From: Turneriella parva DSM 21527 | GTDB taxonomy: Bacteria; Spirochaetota; Leptospiria; Turneriellales; Turneriellaceae | Length of the DNA: 64,000 bases | Reading direction: 5' to 3' | NCBI RefSeq assembly: GCF_000266885.1 | Contig: NC_018020.1 | Coordinates: 4,030,001-4,094,000, forward strand | Part shown: piece after piece, positions 1 to 7,865 of the stretch | Layout of the letters: each line of letters opens with the position of its first letter | Numbering within the stretch: position 1 is the first letter of the stretch | The notes under the pieces: model-generated | Seen by the model: only the letters and a program-made list of their open reading frames with translations | Databases searched by the model: none | Told to the model about the DNA's origin: nothing | Position numbers and translations under genes: made by a program

Positions 1-836
1 GAATCGGCGAGTGTTTTGGCGCCGCTGTTCAGATCTTTGCCCGTTTCAGTCATCTGAAAGATGAGGCCCGAGATATTCGTGTTCATGATCTGAAGCGACT
101 CGAGAACGCGCCCGGTCTCGGTACTGTCGCGAACGTCTATAGAACGGGTGAAATCCCCCTCGCCCATGTCTTTCAATAGTTCGTTCGCGAGCTTCACGTG
201 TTTCAAGACGACGCTGCGCGTCCAAAGCAGCACCGGCAGCTTCAGAATGCCGATCGTGAGTCCCGCGCCGACAATGACGACTGCCGGGTAGTTGAGCAGG
301 TAAAGCGTCAGCGGCACTATGCCCGTCGAAATCGAACCGACGACGAGAAAGCCGAGCCTTGCCCCAATGGGAATTCGGTTCAGAAACCGGGCGAAAGCCG
401 ATCGGGTGTCGACTTTGGCGTCTTTGCCCTGTTTGTTCAGCTTGAGGTAAAACTGTTCTGCTTTTTCAACCTCTGAGCGCGCCGGGGGCCGGCGCACCGA
501 CATGAAGCCTGCAAGCCGGCCATTCTTGTACTGCGGTGAAACCTGCGCTTCGACCCAATAGTGGTCGCCCGAATTCGCGCGGTTTTTGACGAGGCCGCGC
601 CAGGGGTGACCAGTGCGGATTCTTTCCCACATGTCGCCGAACGCCGCCTGCGGCATTTCGGGATGCCTGACGATATTGTGCGGTTCGCCCACCATCGCGG
701 CATTGTCATATTCAGAGATGTCGCTGAAGTCTTTGCTCGCGTAGACAATGACACCTTTCGGGTCTGTCTTCGAGACGAGCGTTGCTCCCTGCGGTATCGC
801 TTTTTCTCTGTTGGTTATTGGCTGGTTGTTGCGCAT
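1..836 (-). CDS. Aer-like methyl-accepting chemotaxis receptor, 3' part beyond window
   Basis: Partial gene: it starts at ATG 836 behind an AAGGAG site and runs off the left edge, so about 278 residues are visible. The N-terminal ~115 residues form an Aer-type PAS domain (DPKGVIVYAS, HPEMPQAAFGDMW, GDHYWVEAQVSP). This fold binds FAD in Aer and senses redox or oxygen. Two hydrophobic helices follow at roughly residues 160-205, then a HAMP-like stretch and the beginning of a helical signalling region. The conserved signalling tip lies outside the window. It is the last visible gene of the STAS-cheA-cheW operon, 15 bases after cheW, so it is probably the receptor served by that kinase. Family confidence is high; the ligand is inferred. 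Confidence 0.85.
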   Translation of the reverse strand, partial: MRNNQPITNREKAIPQGATLVSKTDPKGVIVYASKDFSDISEYDNAAMVGEPHNIVRHPEMPQAAFGDMWERIRTGHPWRGLVKNRANSGDHYWVEAQVSPQYKNGRLAGFMSVRRPPARSEVEKAEQFYLKLNKQGKDAKVDTRSAFARFLNRIPIGARLGFLVVGSISTGIVPLTLYLLNYPAVVIVGAGLTIGILKLPVLLWTRSVVLKHVKLANELLKDMGEGDFTRSIDVRDSTETGRVLESLQIMNTNISGLIFQMTETGKDLNSGAKTLAD

Positions 837-851
837 TTGAACTCCTTGGGC

Positions 852-1289
852 TCAGTTGATTCTCGATGCAATGGAATGAAGATCTGGCACGAGAACCAAT
901 CCATCTTTGGTTTTCGCTACTTTGCGGATAAAATTGCTTTCTGATTCTGTCAGGTTGGCAGGCGGCCTTTCGAGTTCGTCTGCGCCCAGAAACGCCGTGT
1001 CGTTGATCGCATCGGCAACCACGGCGATCGGGTAACCCTGCACGCGCAGACGAATAATGTTGCAGAACTCGGTGAAGGCAGCTTCTTTGCGGTAACCGAG
1101 CAAGACTTCAAGATCGATGACCGTGATCACCGTGCCGCGCAGATTGGCAAGGCCGCGCACAAACGCGGGTGACCGAGGCAGGCGGGTCAGCTGCACGTCG
1201 TTGACAATTTCGCGGCAATGCGCAAGCTCGAGCCCAAACAGGTAAGCGCCCGAAGTCCACCGCAGGTATTCGGTCACAGTATTTGTCAT
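852..1289 (-). CDS. cheW: CheW chemotaxis coupling protein
   Basis: 145 residues, normal for CheW, with the SH3-like CheW fold along the whole chain. Visible markers are YLFGLELAHCREIV near the N-terminus, the RGLANLRGTVITVIDL core and YPIAVVADAIND. CheW couples receptors to the CheA kinase at the inner membrane. Its ATG overlaps the cheA stop (ATGA), which implies translational coupling, and the Aer-like receptor gene follows directly. The assignment is firm; which receptors it serves is inferred from the operon. Confidence 0.93.
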   Translation of the reverse strand: MTNTVTEYLRWTSGAYLFGLELAHCREIVNDVQLTRLPRSPAFVRGLANLRGTVITVIDLEVLLGYRKEAAFTEFCNIIRLRVQGYPIAVVADAINDTAFLGADELERPPANLTESESNFIRKVAKTKDGLVLVPDLHSIASRIN

Positions 1290-3742
1290 GGGTTTACCGC
1301 CGTGGCTGCGAGCGAATTCTGCATCAGCGCAGTGAGGCTCAGCACGATGACAGTCTCATCTTTAATTATGGCATAACCTTCAATCTCAGCCCGGTCATTG
1401 GCCTCACGCCTGAGAGTGACCTTGTCTTCGACGATGTCCAGAATCGTATCGGCGAGCAATCCGTAACGTCTGCCTTCTGACTGCAGCAGAATCATATTGC
1501 GCTGCGGCACGGCTTCAAAGTTTTCGGGTTTCAGAAAGCCCATCGGCAGAATCGGAATTATCTCATTGCGGTAGTGCACGACCTGGCGATCGACGATCGT
1601 TTCGATATCTTTCGGGTCGACCGATTCGATGCGCGGCAATGCCATAACGCGAAAGGCAATACTGCGGCCATAAAGCTTAAAGAGCAGGTACTGCACTGTG
1701 GCCTCGGCGATCTGTTTTGTGGCGCGCGAAATCTGTTCGTCGGCAGCTGTCGAGTGCAGGTTTGAATGCCTGCCGACCAAAGCTGCGTCGATAATCGGCG
1801 CGATGCGGCCGTCGCCCATGATTGCAGCGCCCGAAAAAACCTGCCGGTCTTGCCCGAACTGCGGCAGCGTCTTCACCACCACTTCTTCGGTCTCGAGAAT
1901 TTTCTGCACACGCAGGCCAAAATAGTATTTTTCGGTTCGCACGACGACGATGTAGGCCATGCGGCGTTCTTTGGCGGGCATCTCGAGTAATTCGTCGGTT
2001 TCAACCAAAGGCAACAGGCGCTGCCTCAGTTCGTAAGCCATTTTGTTCTGTATGTTGCGCAGCTTCGTTTCGTCGATTGTGACAACCTCGGCGATATTCT
2101 GCTGGGGTATAACAAAACGGAAATCATCGACTTCGACCGTGAGGCAGGTGAGAATGGAAAGCGTCTGCGGTATCACCATCGTCACGACGGTGCCTTTACC
2201 CGCTTCGCCGGTTATGTCGACAGTGCCACCCAGCTTGCTGATGTTGGTGCGCACGACATCCATACCGACGCCGCGGCCCGATATTGTCGTGACTTCGCCC
2301 TTGGTGCTGAAGCCGGGCAAAAACAGATATTCGGCGACGTCTGCCTCGCTGGCGGTGTCCGCACTCTCGCGCGTGATTAATCCTTTTGATACCGCAACGC
2401 TGCGAATGTGGTCGATATCGAGACCTTTACCATCATCGGCGACCCGAATCACTATGTTGCCCTCTCGCGTCTGCGCCTGAACGAGCACCGTACCGGCCTC
2501 ATTCTTCTGCAACCGTAACCTTTCTTCGGGAGTCTCGAGGCCGTGGTCTACGGCATTGCGCAGAATGTGCATCAGCGGGTCGGCGATCTCATCGATGATC
2601 GCCTTATCAATTTCGATATCGCCGCCTTCGAGCCGCAGTTCTGCCTTCTTGCCGGTCTGCTGCGCGGTCTCACGTATCAGCCGCGGAAAGCGGTGAAACA
2701 AGACGTCGAGCACCTGCAGGCGCGTCTTCATCACCTTGTCTTGCAGGTCGGTAACCAGATAACTTAGTTTTTTTGCAAATGCCTGCAGCCCCTGGTCGGC
2801 ATGGTGATCGACCTTGCGCACGAGCGCATTTCGGGTCAGCACGATCTCGCCCGTGATGTCGATCAAGGTATTCAGTAGATCGAGATGTACCTTCAGGTGG
2901 GTTTCGCGCACATGCGCATGACCTTCTTTGTGCGCGTCACGGCTGACCGGCGCCGAGGCTTTCGCTTCGGCCTTCGGTGGCTGCCAAAAGTAGTGGTGCA
3001 GCAGCACTTTGAGCCCTAGTTCAGTACCGATTTGCTCGGCGCTCGACGCGGTGCTCAGAATAATGAAGTATGGCAAAAAAGGGCCCTTGGGCTGATTGGT
3101 GATCGTCTCTTTGCGCAGCACTCCCAATGACAGCAGTGTGCCGGCCTTGTGCAGTGCCTGAAATTTCTGGTAGAGGTCAGAGAGCATTGTCTCGCCCTGG
3201 TCACCAAAATCGACCACAATAAACACCAGATTATGCCCGTCACGTTTGGCGATTTCCAGATATTTCTCTGGCAGGCGCAATTTTTGCGTCGCGGCGCGCA
3301 AGCGGTCAAAACCCGATGCAGGTTCTGCAGGGGCGGCTTTTTTCTCTGCGTTAAGGCTCTGGTGGCTCTTGCCCGCGAGTGCATCGAGCACGTCTTGAAT
3401 GCCGATGCCCGCGAGTTTCTCCGCGTGGTCCATCTCGGCGACGAGCGCGCGCATACGGTCGATGACGGTAAGGCCAATATCAATCGATTCGGTACTGAGC
3501 GATTTGCCCTTTTCTTTCAGTGCCTCGAGAAATGTCTCGAACGCGTGGCAGATTTTGATAACGGGATCGAGCTCAAAGATGCCCGAATTGCCCTTAATCG
3601 TGTGTATCGCGCGCAATAGTTCGACAAAATGTTCGGCGTCTGTTGAGCGCTCCATCTCAAGCAGCAGCGCTTCTGAACGCTGCAAGAGCTCGCGAGTGGT
3701 CACGAGAAAAGATTCTTTAACTTCTTTGAGGTCAATCTGCAC
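1286..3742 (-). CDS. cheA: CheA chemotaxis histidine kinase with two CheW-like domains
   Basis: 818 residues. Order: P1/HPt with phospho-acceptor His47 in AIHTIKGNSG; a variable middle region (~130-265); a P3-like dimerisation helix pair (~285-350); an HATPase domain (N-box HILRNAVDHG, DDGKGLD, GRGVGMDVV, ~370-530); a CheW-like domain (~535-670); and a second CheW-like domain (~690-810, beginning VQYLLFKLYGRSIAF). Most CheA proteins have one P5 domain, so the second is unusual and could change array packing. The start is GTG at 3742 behind GAGG, overlapping the preceding TAG by one base. It phosphorylates CheY-type regulators in response to receptors; no cheY or cheB lies in the visible operon. 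Confidence 0.93.
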   Translation of the reverse strand: MQIDLKEVKESFLVTTRELLQRSEALLLEMERSTDAEHFVELLRAIHTIKGNSGIFELDPVIKICHAFETFLEALKEKGKSLSTESIDIGLTVIDRMRALVAEMDHAEKLAGIGIQDVLDALAGKSHQSLNAEKKAAPAEPASGFDRLRAATQKLRLPEKYLEIAKRDGHNLVFIVVDFGDQGETMLSDLYQKFQALHKAGTLLSLGVLRKETITNQPKGPFLPYFIILSTASSAEQIGTELGLKVLLHHYFWQPPKAEAKASAPVSRDAHKEGHAHVRETHLKVHLDLLNTLIDITGEIVLTRNALVRKVDHHADQGLQAFAKKLSYLVTDLQDKVMKTRLQVLDVLFHRFPRLIRETAQQTGKKAELRLEGGDIEIDKAIIDEIADPLMHILRNAVDHGLETPEERLRLQKNEAGTVLVQAQTREGNIVIRVADDGKGLDIDHIRSVAVSKGLITRESADTASEADVAEYLFLPGFSTKGEVTTISGRGVGMDVVRTNISKLGGTVDITGEAGKGTVVTMVIPQTLSILTCLTVEVDDFRFVIPQQNIAEVVTIDETKLRNIQNKMAYELRQRLLPLVETDELLEMPAKERRMAYIVVVRTEKYYFGLRVQKILETEEVVVKTLPQFGQDRQVFSGAAIMGDGRIAPIIDAALVGRHSNLHSTAADEQISRATKQIAEATVQYLLFKLYGRSIAFRVMALPRIESVDPKDIETIVDRQVVHYRNEIIPILPMGFLKPENFEAVPQRNMILLQSEGRRYGLLADTILDIVEDKVTLRREANDRAEIEGYAIIKDETVIVLSLTALMQNSLAATAVNP

Positions 3743-4050
3743 TATTGTACCTCGTGAAGGCGTGAAAAGGCGGAGCTAAAATTCAAACGCCGCATCATCG
3801 CGATAATTTTCGGCGACGCTTCCAGGTCGAACTCGACAGATTCGCCCCGCAGCTTCAGGCCGAGCGAGACAATCACCGAAACAACGCGCAGCGTCAGGTC
3901 GCCGGTATCGTAAAGGCGCACCGTGACATGCCTGACTTCTTGCCCTTCAAGCGTGTACATGAGGTCGCTCCACAACTTGTGTGTGTCAGCGCCAAAATCG
4001 GGCGCTTCAAGGGTGATGAAGGCGTTGCTTTTCTTTCTGAAAAAGTTCAC
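3742..4050 (-). CDS. Small STAS-like protein at head of chemotaxis operon
   Basis: 102 residues if translated from GTG 4050, which has a GGAG site five bases upstream. The upstream ATG at about 4086 lies within the predicted promoter, so I reject it. The mixed alpha/beta sequence (TVRLYDTGDLTLRVVSVIVS, then VEFDLEASPKIIAMMRRLNF) resembles a STAS domain, the fold of anti-sigma antagonists and of MCP-linked small proteins, but the usual phosphorylatable serine motif is not obvious. It precedes cheA with a one-base overlap, so a role in the chemosensory complex is likely. The fold call is moderate and the function unknown. Confidence 0.6.
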   Translation of the reverse strand: MNFFRKKSNAFITLEAPDFGADTHKLWSDLMYTLEGQEVRHVTVRLYDTGDLTLRVVSVIVSLGLKLRGESVEFDLEASPKIIAMMRRLNFSSAFSRLHEVQ

Positions 4051-4068
4051 GTTTGCTCCGAGGGACAG

Positions 4069-4098
4069 GTTATACATCATACATGGGGGTAAAGTCAA
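4069..4098 (-). promoter_or_regulatory. Sigma-70-type promoter of the STAS-cheA-cheW-receptor operon
   Basis: On the minus strand TTGACT (4098-4093) is followed after 18 bases by TATAAC (4074-4069). Predicted transcription starts near 4062, about 12 bases before GTG 4050, leaving just enough room for its GGAG ribosome site. Confidence 0.6.
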
Positions 4099-4211
4099 TT
4101 GTGATGGCTACACGCTTGGCTCAGTAGACATACCTATGAGATGCACTCTGGTCGGCGCAAACACCTCATGATGCGGTGCATACGTAATACTACATACTCA
4201 CAACTGTACGC

Positions 4212-4239
4212 TTGCCAATTGCAATCTCTGCCGTATTAT
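4212..4239 (+). promoter_or_regulatory. Sigma-70-type promoter of the HD-GYP regulator gene
   Basis: TTGCCA (4212-4217), a 16-base spacer and TATTAT (4234-4239). Predicted start is near 4246, only about eight bases before ATG 4254, so the mRNA would be almost leaderless. The -35 box coincides with the longest-frame TTG, which argues against that start codon. Confidence 0.5.
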
Positions 4240-4253
4240 GTTACATCTTCACC

Positions 4254-5330
4254 ATGCAAATGAGCCCTGATACACCGATAACCGCCGGCCCCGCGTTGCA
4301 GTGGAACGGTTACCCCGCTACCGCGGCGACGGCCGATAAAACGGCGGCCCAAAACGTATCGGTGCTGATCGCAGACGACGATCTCGCAGTGCGGCGGTCT
4401 CTGCGCCAGACAATTGAAGCCTGGGGCTACACCGTCGTTGAGGCGGCGAGCGGCAGACAGGCGCTCGCACTGATGGCGGTCGACCCCAACCGCGTGGTGC
4501 TGAGTGATATCGACATGCCAGAAGGCGATGGCTTCGACCTGCTGCATGAAATCACCGGCCGCTATCCGCAGGCGGGCGTCATTATGGTGAGTGGCATGTC
4601 GCATGAGAAGATTATCGATGCGGCGATTGAAGGGGGCGCGCTAGGGTACGTGCAGAAGCCCTTTCGCCTGCCCGAACTAAAATCACAGCTCGCGGCCGCT
4701 GTGCGTAAACTGCAAAACCCTGGACGCACGCAAGATTTAGATACGGTCAAGGAATATGCCCGGCTATTCGTGATGACGAGCGATCTGCACCACATCGAAA
4801 CCGGCTCGCATATACGCAGAATACAGAAGCTCAGCCGTCACCTCGCGCGTCTCGCAGGTTGCAGCGACACACATGCAGATCTCATCGGTGAAGCAGCCGG
4901 CCTGCATGACATCGGCAAACTCGCGATACCCGATGCGATTCTGAAAAAACCGGGGCCACTCACCCCCGAAGAGTTTGAAATTATGAAGACGCATCCGGTG
5001 CTCGGCGGCAAAATTCTCGAAGCGGCGAAAGACCCGCTCTTGAAATTGGCGCATGTGATTGCATTGCACCACCACGAAAGGTGGGATGGCAACGGCTACC
5101 CGCATCGACTGCAGGGTGAAGCCTGCCCGCTCGAGGCGCGCATCGTGGGTATCGTCGACGTCTACGACGCGCTGACTGAACGCCGCGTCTATAAAGAGCC
5201 GTGGCCAGTTGAAAAGGTGATCGAATTCTTTCATGAAAAACGCGAAAGTTCTTTTGACCCGCGTCTGGTTGACCTGTTACTCAGCAACTTCGCTGAGTTT
5301 GAGACAATTCGTACGGCAGAGCATTCGTAA
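4254..5330 (+). CDS. Response regulator with HD-GYP output (probable c-di-GMP phosphodiesterase)
   Basis: 358 residues from ATG 4254. After a ~35-residue Ala/Thr-rich tail comes a receiver domain (VLIADDD acidic pocket, VLSDIDMPEGDG with the phospho-acceptor Asp, GYVQKPF with the conserved Lys). A complete HD-GYP domain follows: GLHDIGKLAIPD, HPVLGG, ALHHHERWDGNGYP and VDVYDALTERR. Known HD-GYP proteins hydrolyse cyclic di-GMP, so phosphorylation probably controls second-messenger levels. It is divergent from the chemotaxis operon and has its own promoter. No cognate kinase is adjacent. The PilZ-type protein at 48297-49568 is a possible downstream reader (inference). Confidence 0.92.
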   Translation: MQMSPDTPITAGPALQWNGYPATAATADKTAAQNVSVLIADDDLAVRRSLRQTIEAWGYTVVEAASGRQALALMAVDPNRVVLSDIDMPEGDGFDLLHEITGRYPQAGVIMVSGMSHEKIIDAAIEGGALGYVQKPFRLPELKSQLAAAVRKLQNPGRTQDLDTVKEYARLFVMTSDLHHIETGSHIRRIQKLSRHLARLAGCSDTHADLIGEAAGLHDIGKLAIPDAILKKPGPLTPEEFEIMKTHPVLGGKILEAAKDPLLKLAHVIALHHHERWDGNGYPHRLQGEACPLEARIVGIVDVYDALTERRVYKEPWPVEKVIEFFHEKRESSFDPRLVDLLLSNFAEFETIRTAEHS

Positions 5331-5379
5331 GAATACCCCGGGTATTCATGGCCACGGCAGTTTCCTCATTCAGGAAACT
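5331..5379 (+). terminator. Two adjacent stem-loops after the HD-GYP gene
   Basis: The first is an 8-bp inverted repeat with a one-base centre (GAATACCC/GGGTATTC, 5331-5347), starting one base after the stop codon. The second is an 8-bp stem AGTTTCCT/AGGAAACT with a 5-base loop (5359-5379). A weak T-rich stretch follows. They may end the regulator transcript before lspA; an operator role for the first palindrome cannot be excluded. Confidence 0.4.
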
Positions 5380-5431
5380 CTGAGATTTCATTTAGGCTTG
5401 TAGCGATGTTTCGGGGGCCAAAGCTGCCTCG

Positions 5432-5962
5432 ATGTCAAGTTGGCGCACCAAATTTACCCCCGCATTTTTTGCCGTGCTTGTTCCGGTCTACGTCTCTGAC
5501 CTGTTTTCAAAACTGTGGATTCTGAAACGTTTCACCACAGAAGGTGAAAGCGAGCAGATATTGGGTAACTTTCTGCACTTTACCCTCACCTATAACCGAG
5601 GCGGCGTTTTCGGCCTCGCGCAGGGTTATGCCTGGGTGTTCCAGATTCTGACGGGTTTCGCAATCCTCTTTTTGCTTTATTACTATTACCGCAGCCCTGA
5701 AAACTCGAAGGTATTTTCATTGGCGATCGCCGCGATTCTGGGAGGCGCGCTCGGCAATTTTACCGACCGTTTTTATGGCAGCATTCCCGGCGTTGTCGAC
5801 TTTATCGATCTGCGGTTCGGTTCGTTTCGCTGGTTCGTGTTTAATATCGCCGACGCGTTTATCTGCGTGGGCGCAAGTCTGCTCGCCATTTCGTTTTACC
5901 AGTTTGAAAAAGCCGAAAAAGCCTCAGCTGCTGCTGCGGCCGAGGGCGAGAACAAGGTCTAG
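5432..5962 (+). CDS. lspA: Lipoprotein signal peptidase (signal peptidase II)
   Basis: 176 residues with four membrane helices, typical of LspA. Family boxes are TYNRGGVFGL, GGALGNFTDRFYG, VVDFIDL and FNIADAFICVG; the aspartates in the last two are the catalytic pair. It cleaves prolipoproteins in the inner membrane ahead of the diacylglyceryl cysteine, fitting the several lipoproteins in this window. A short Ala/Glu-rich cytoplasmic tail ends the protein. The stop codon abuts the purA ATG directly, so the two are cotranscribed. The start has only a weak ribosome site. Confidence 0.95.
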   Translation: MSSWRTKFTPAFFAVLVPVYVSDLFSKLWILKRFTTEGESEQILGNFLHFTLTYNRGGVFGLAQGYAWVFQILTGFAILFLLYYYYRSPENSKVFSLAIAAILGGALGNFTDRFYGSIPGVVDFIDLRFGSFRWFVFNIADAFICVGASLLAISFYQFEKAEKASAAAAAEGENKV

Positions 5963-7234
5963 ATGCCAGCAACACTGATCGTCGGTACGCAATGGGGTGA
6001 CGAGGGCAAGGCCAAAGTCATCGACTATCTTTCGAAAGAAACCGACATCGTCGTGCGCTACCAGGGTGGCGCCAATGCGGGCCACACCGTCAAGGTGGGC
6101 GAAGACAAGTATATATTTCGCCTGATACCAAGCGGCATTCTATACCCGCGTACGATCTGCGTGCTCGGCGGCGGCATGGTCATCGACCCCGATGCGATGT
6201 TTCAAGAGATCGCCGAGCTCGAAGCCAAAGGGGTGAACCCGGCAGGCAGGCTGCGCATCGCAGACAACGCGCACCTCTTAATGCCCTACCACAAAGAAAT
6301 CGACGTGCGCAGCGAAGAGGCATCGGGCGAACACAAGATCGGCACCACCAAGCGAGGCATCGGTGCCTGTTATTCTGACAAGGTCAACCGTCAGGGCATT
6401 CGCATCGGCATGCTCTACAGCGACAGCTTCTTCGATTCGACACTACCCCGCCTCGTCGAACAAAAGAACAAACTGCTGACACGCATGTACGAGGCCCCCG
6501 CGATGGACCTCGGCGAGATGCGCGAGAAACTTCTGGCGCTGCGCGAGAAGCTGCGCGACATGGTAGTCAACTGTCCTTATTATCTCAATATGGAACTGGC
6601 ATCGGGCAAACGTGTGCTGCTCGAAGGCGCGCAGGGTACGATGCTCGACCTCGACTTCGGCACTTACCCCTATGTCACGAGTTCAAACCCCACGACCGGT
6701 GGCGCGCTGAGCGGCAGCGGCGTGTCGTTTCGTTATCTGAAGAGTGTTATCGGCATCGTGAAGGCATACTCAACCCGCGTCGGCGAAGGCCCTTACCCGA
6801 CTGAAATTCTCGGTGAAGAGGGCGATCTGCTGCGAAAGGCCGGCCACGAGTTCGGCAGCGTTACCGGCAGACCGCGGCGCTGCGGCTGGTTCGACGTTGA
6901 AGTCGTTCGCCACGCAGCGCGCATCAACGGCCTTTCGGCGCTCGCGCTGACGAAAATCGACGTGCTCGATGAATTCAAGACAATCAAGGTCGCGACAGGC
7001 TACGAGCTCGACGGCAAGCGCATTGATTATTTTCCCTCTTGCAGGGTCAGCGATATCAAGGTGATCTACGAAGAGTTTCCGGGTTGGCAAGAACCCACTT
7101 CGCATATCACGAAGCTCAAGAACCTGCCCAAGAATGCACGCCGTTACATTGACGCACTCGCAAAATATTGTGGAGTTCCGATTGCCTGGGTTTCAGTCGG
7201 CCCCGGTCGCGATAACACAATCGCGATAAAATGA
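5963..7234 (+). CDS. purA: Adenylosuccinate synthetase
   Basis: 423 residues, full family length. It catalyses the GTP-dependent joining of IMP and aspartate in AMP synthesis. Markers are the N-terminal GTQWGDEGKAK loop (Ala where many homologues have Gly), QGGANAGHTV, LIPSGIL, the GTTKRGIGACYSDK IMP loop, LEGAQGTMLDLDFGTYPYVTSSN and the C-terminal GPGRDNTI. The start immediately follows the lspA stop. The neighbours give no purine operon; it appears to be a housekeeping gene in a packed transcript. Confidence 0.97.
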   Translation: MPATLIVGTQWGDEGKAKVIDYLSKETDIVVRYQGGANAGHTVKVGEDKYIFRLIPSGILYPRTICVLGGGMVIDPDAMFQEIAELEAKGVNPAGRLRIADNAHLLMPYHKEIDVRSEEASGEHKIGTTKRGIGACYSDKVNRQGIRIGMLYSDSFFDSTLPRLVEQKNKLLTRMYEAPAMDLGEMREKLLALREKLRDMVVNCPYYLNMELASGKRVLLEGAQGTMLDLDFGTYPYVTSSNPTTGGALSGSGVSFRYLKSVIGIVKAYSTRVGEGPYPTEILGEEGDLLRKAGHEFGSVTGRPRRCGWFDVEVVRHAARINGLSALALTKIDVLDEFKTIKVATGYELDGKRIDYFPSCRVSDIKVIYEEFPGWQEPTSHITKLKNLPKNARRYIDALAKYCGVPIAWVSVGPGRDNTIAIK

Positions 7235-7240
7235 GCGAGG

Positions 7241-7295
7241 TGACCGAAGGCACACGAGGTGCCGCGGTCAGGCGCGGCCACGGAGGGCCCTGCGC
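7241..7295 (+). promoter_or_regulatory. Two hairpins in the purA-pgsA gap, the second presenting the pgsA ribosome site
   Basis: Hairpin one pairs TGACCG (7241-7246) with CGGTCA (7265-7270) around an inner GGCAC/GTGCC stem. Hairpin two pairs GCGCGGCC (7272-7279) with GGCC (7286-7289) and GCGC (7292-7295), placing ACGGAG of the pgsA Shine-Dalgarno site in the loop just before ATG 7296. This could tune translation of pgsA; it is only a predicted structure. Confidence 0.35.
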
Positions 7296-7865
7296 ATGAC
7301 GGTCAGGGAACTCTTCACCTACCGCATTCTGACCATCTCAAACCTACTGTCGCTTTCACGCGTGCTCGGTATTCCCGCGCTGTGGTATATTCTGGCACAT
7401 CCGCACGGCATTGAACGCATCAGGCTGTATACGGGGTTGACGCTATTTTTTATGACGCTCACCGATTTTCTCGACGGCTACCTTGCGCGTAAACTCGGGC
7501 AAGAAACCCCGCTCGGGCAGTACCTCGACCCAATCGCCGATAAGATCGTCATTCTGTCAGGCTTGTCATTGCTCGTGTACTACCGCGACTTTCCCCTTTG
7601 GGTGACGATTGTGGTTGCGGTGCGCGAAATCGTTGGCACCATCGGCGGCGGCTACCTGCTCATCAAGCGCAATGTCTTGGGTAAACCCAACTATTGGGGC
7701 AAGTTCGGCGTCGGCATGATATCGCTTTCGGGTTTATTTTATCTTTTTAGCTGGCCTTACCGCGAATGGACGATACCCCCGCTGATGTTCGTGTTTGCGG
7801 GCGGTATTTTCGCCTACACAAAGACCTACGGACGCACGATATTAAAAGGTAGTGCGGCGCATTAG
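7296..7865 (+). CDS. pgsA: CDP-alcohol phosphatidyltransferase, probable phosphatidylglycerophosphate synthase
   Basis: 189 residues, multi-helix membrane protein. It carries the complete CDP-alcohol phosphotransferase signature: DGYLARKLG with the second half GQYLDPIADK, giving the D-G-x2-A-R-x8-G-x3-D-x3-D pattern. It probably makes phosphatidylglycerophosphate from CDP-diacylglycerol and glycerol-3-phosphate in the inner membrane. Other members of the family (phosphatidylserine or choline synthases) cannot be excluded from motifs alone, but size and topology fit PgsA. The next gene overlaps its 3' end by 14 bases. Confidence 0.85.
   Translation: MTVRELFTYRILTISNLLSLSRVLGIPALWYILAHPHGIERIRLYTGLTLFFMTLTDFLDGYLARKLGQETPLGQYLDPIADKIVILSGLSLLVYYRDFPLWVTIVVAVREIVGTIGGGYLLIKRNVLGKPNYWGKFGVGMISLSGLFYLFSWPYREWTIPPLMFVFAGGIFAYTKTYGRTILKGSAAH

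Noticed and set aside
5331-5347. GAATACCC/GGGTATTC palindrome as a regulator operator for lspA
   Set aside because: It lies one base after a stop codon and about 85 bases before lspA with a second hairpin next to it; a 3'-end structure is at least as likely, and no promoter is visible beside it.
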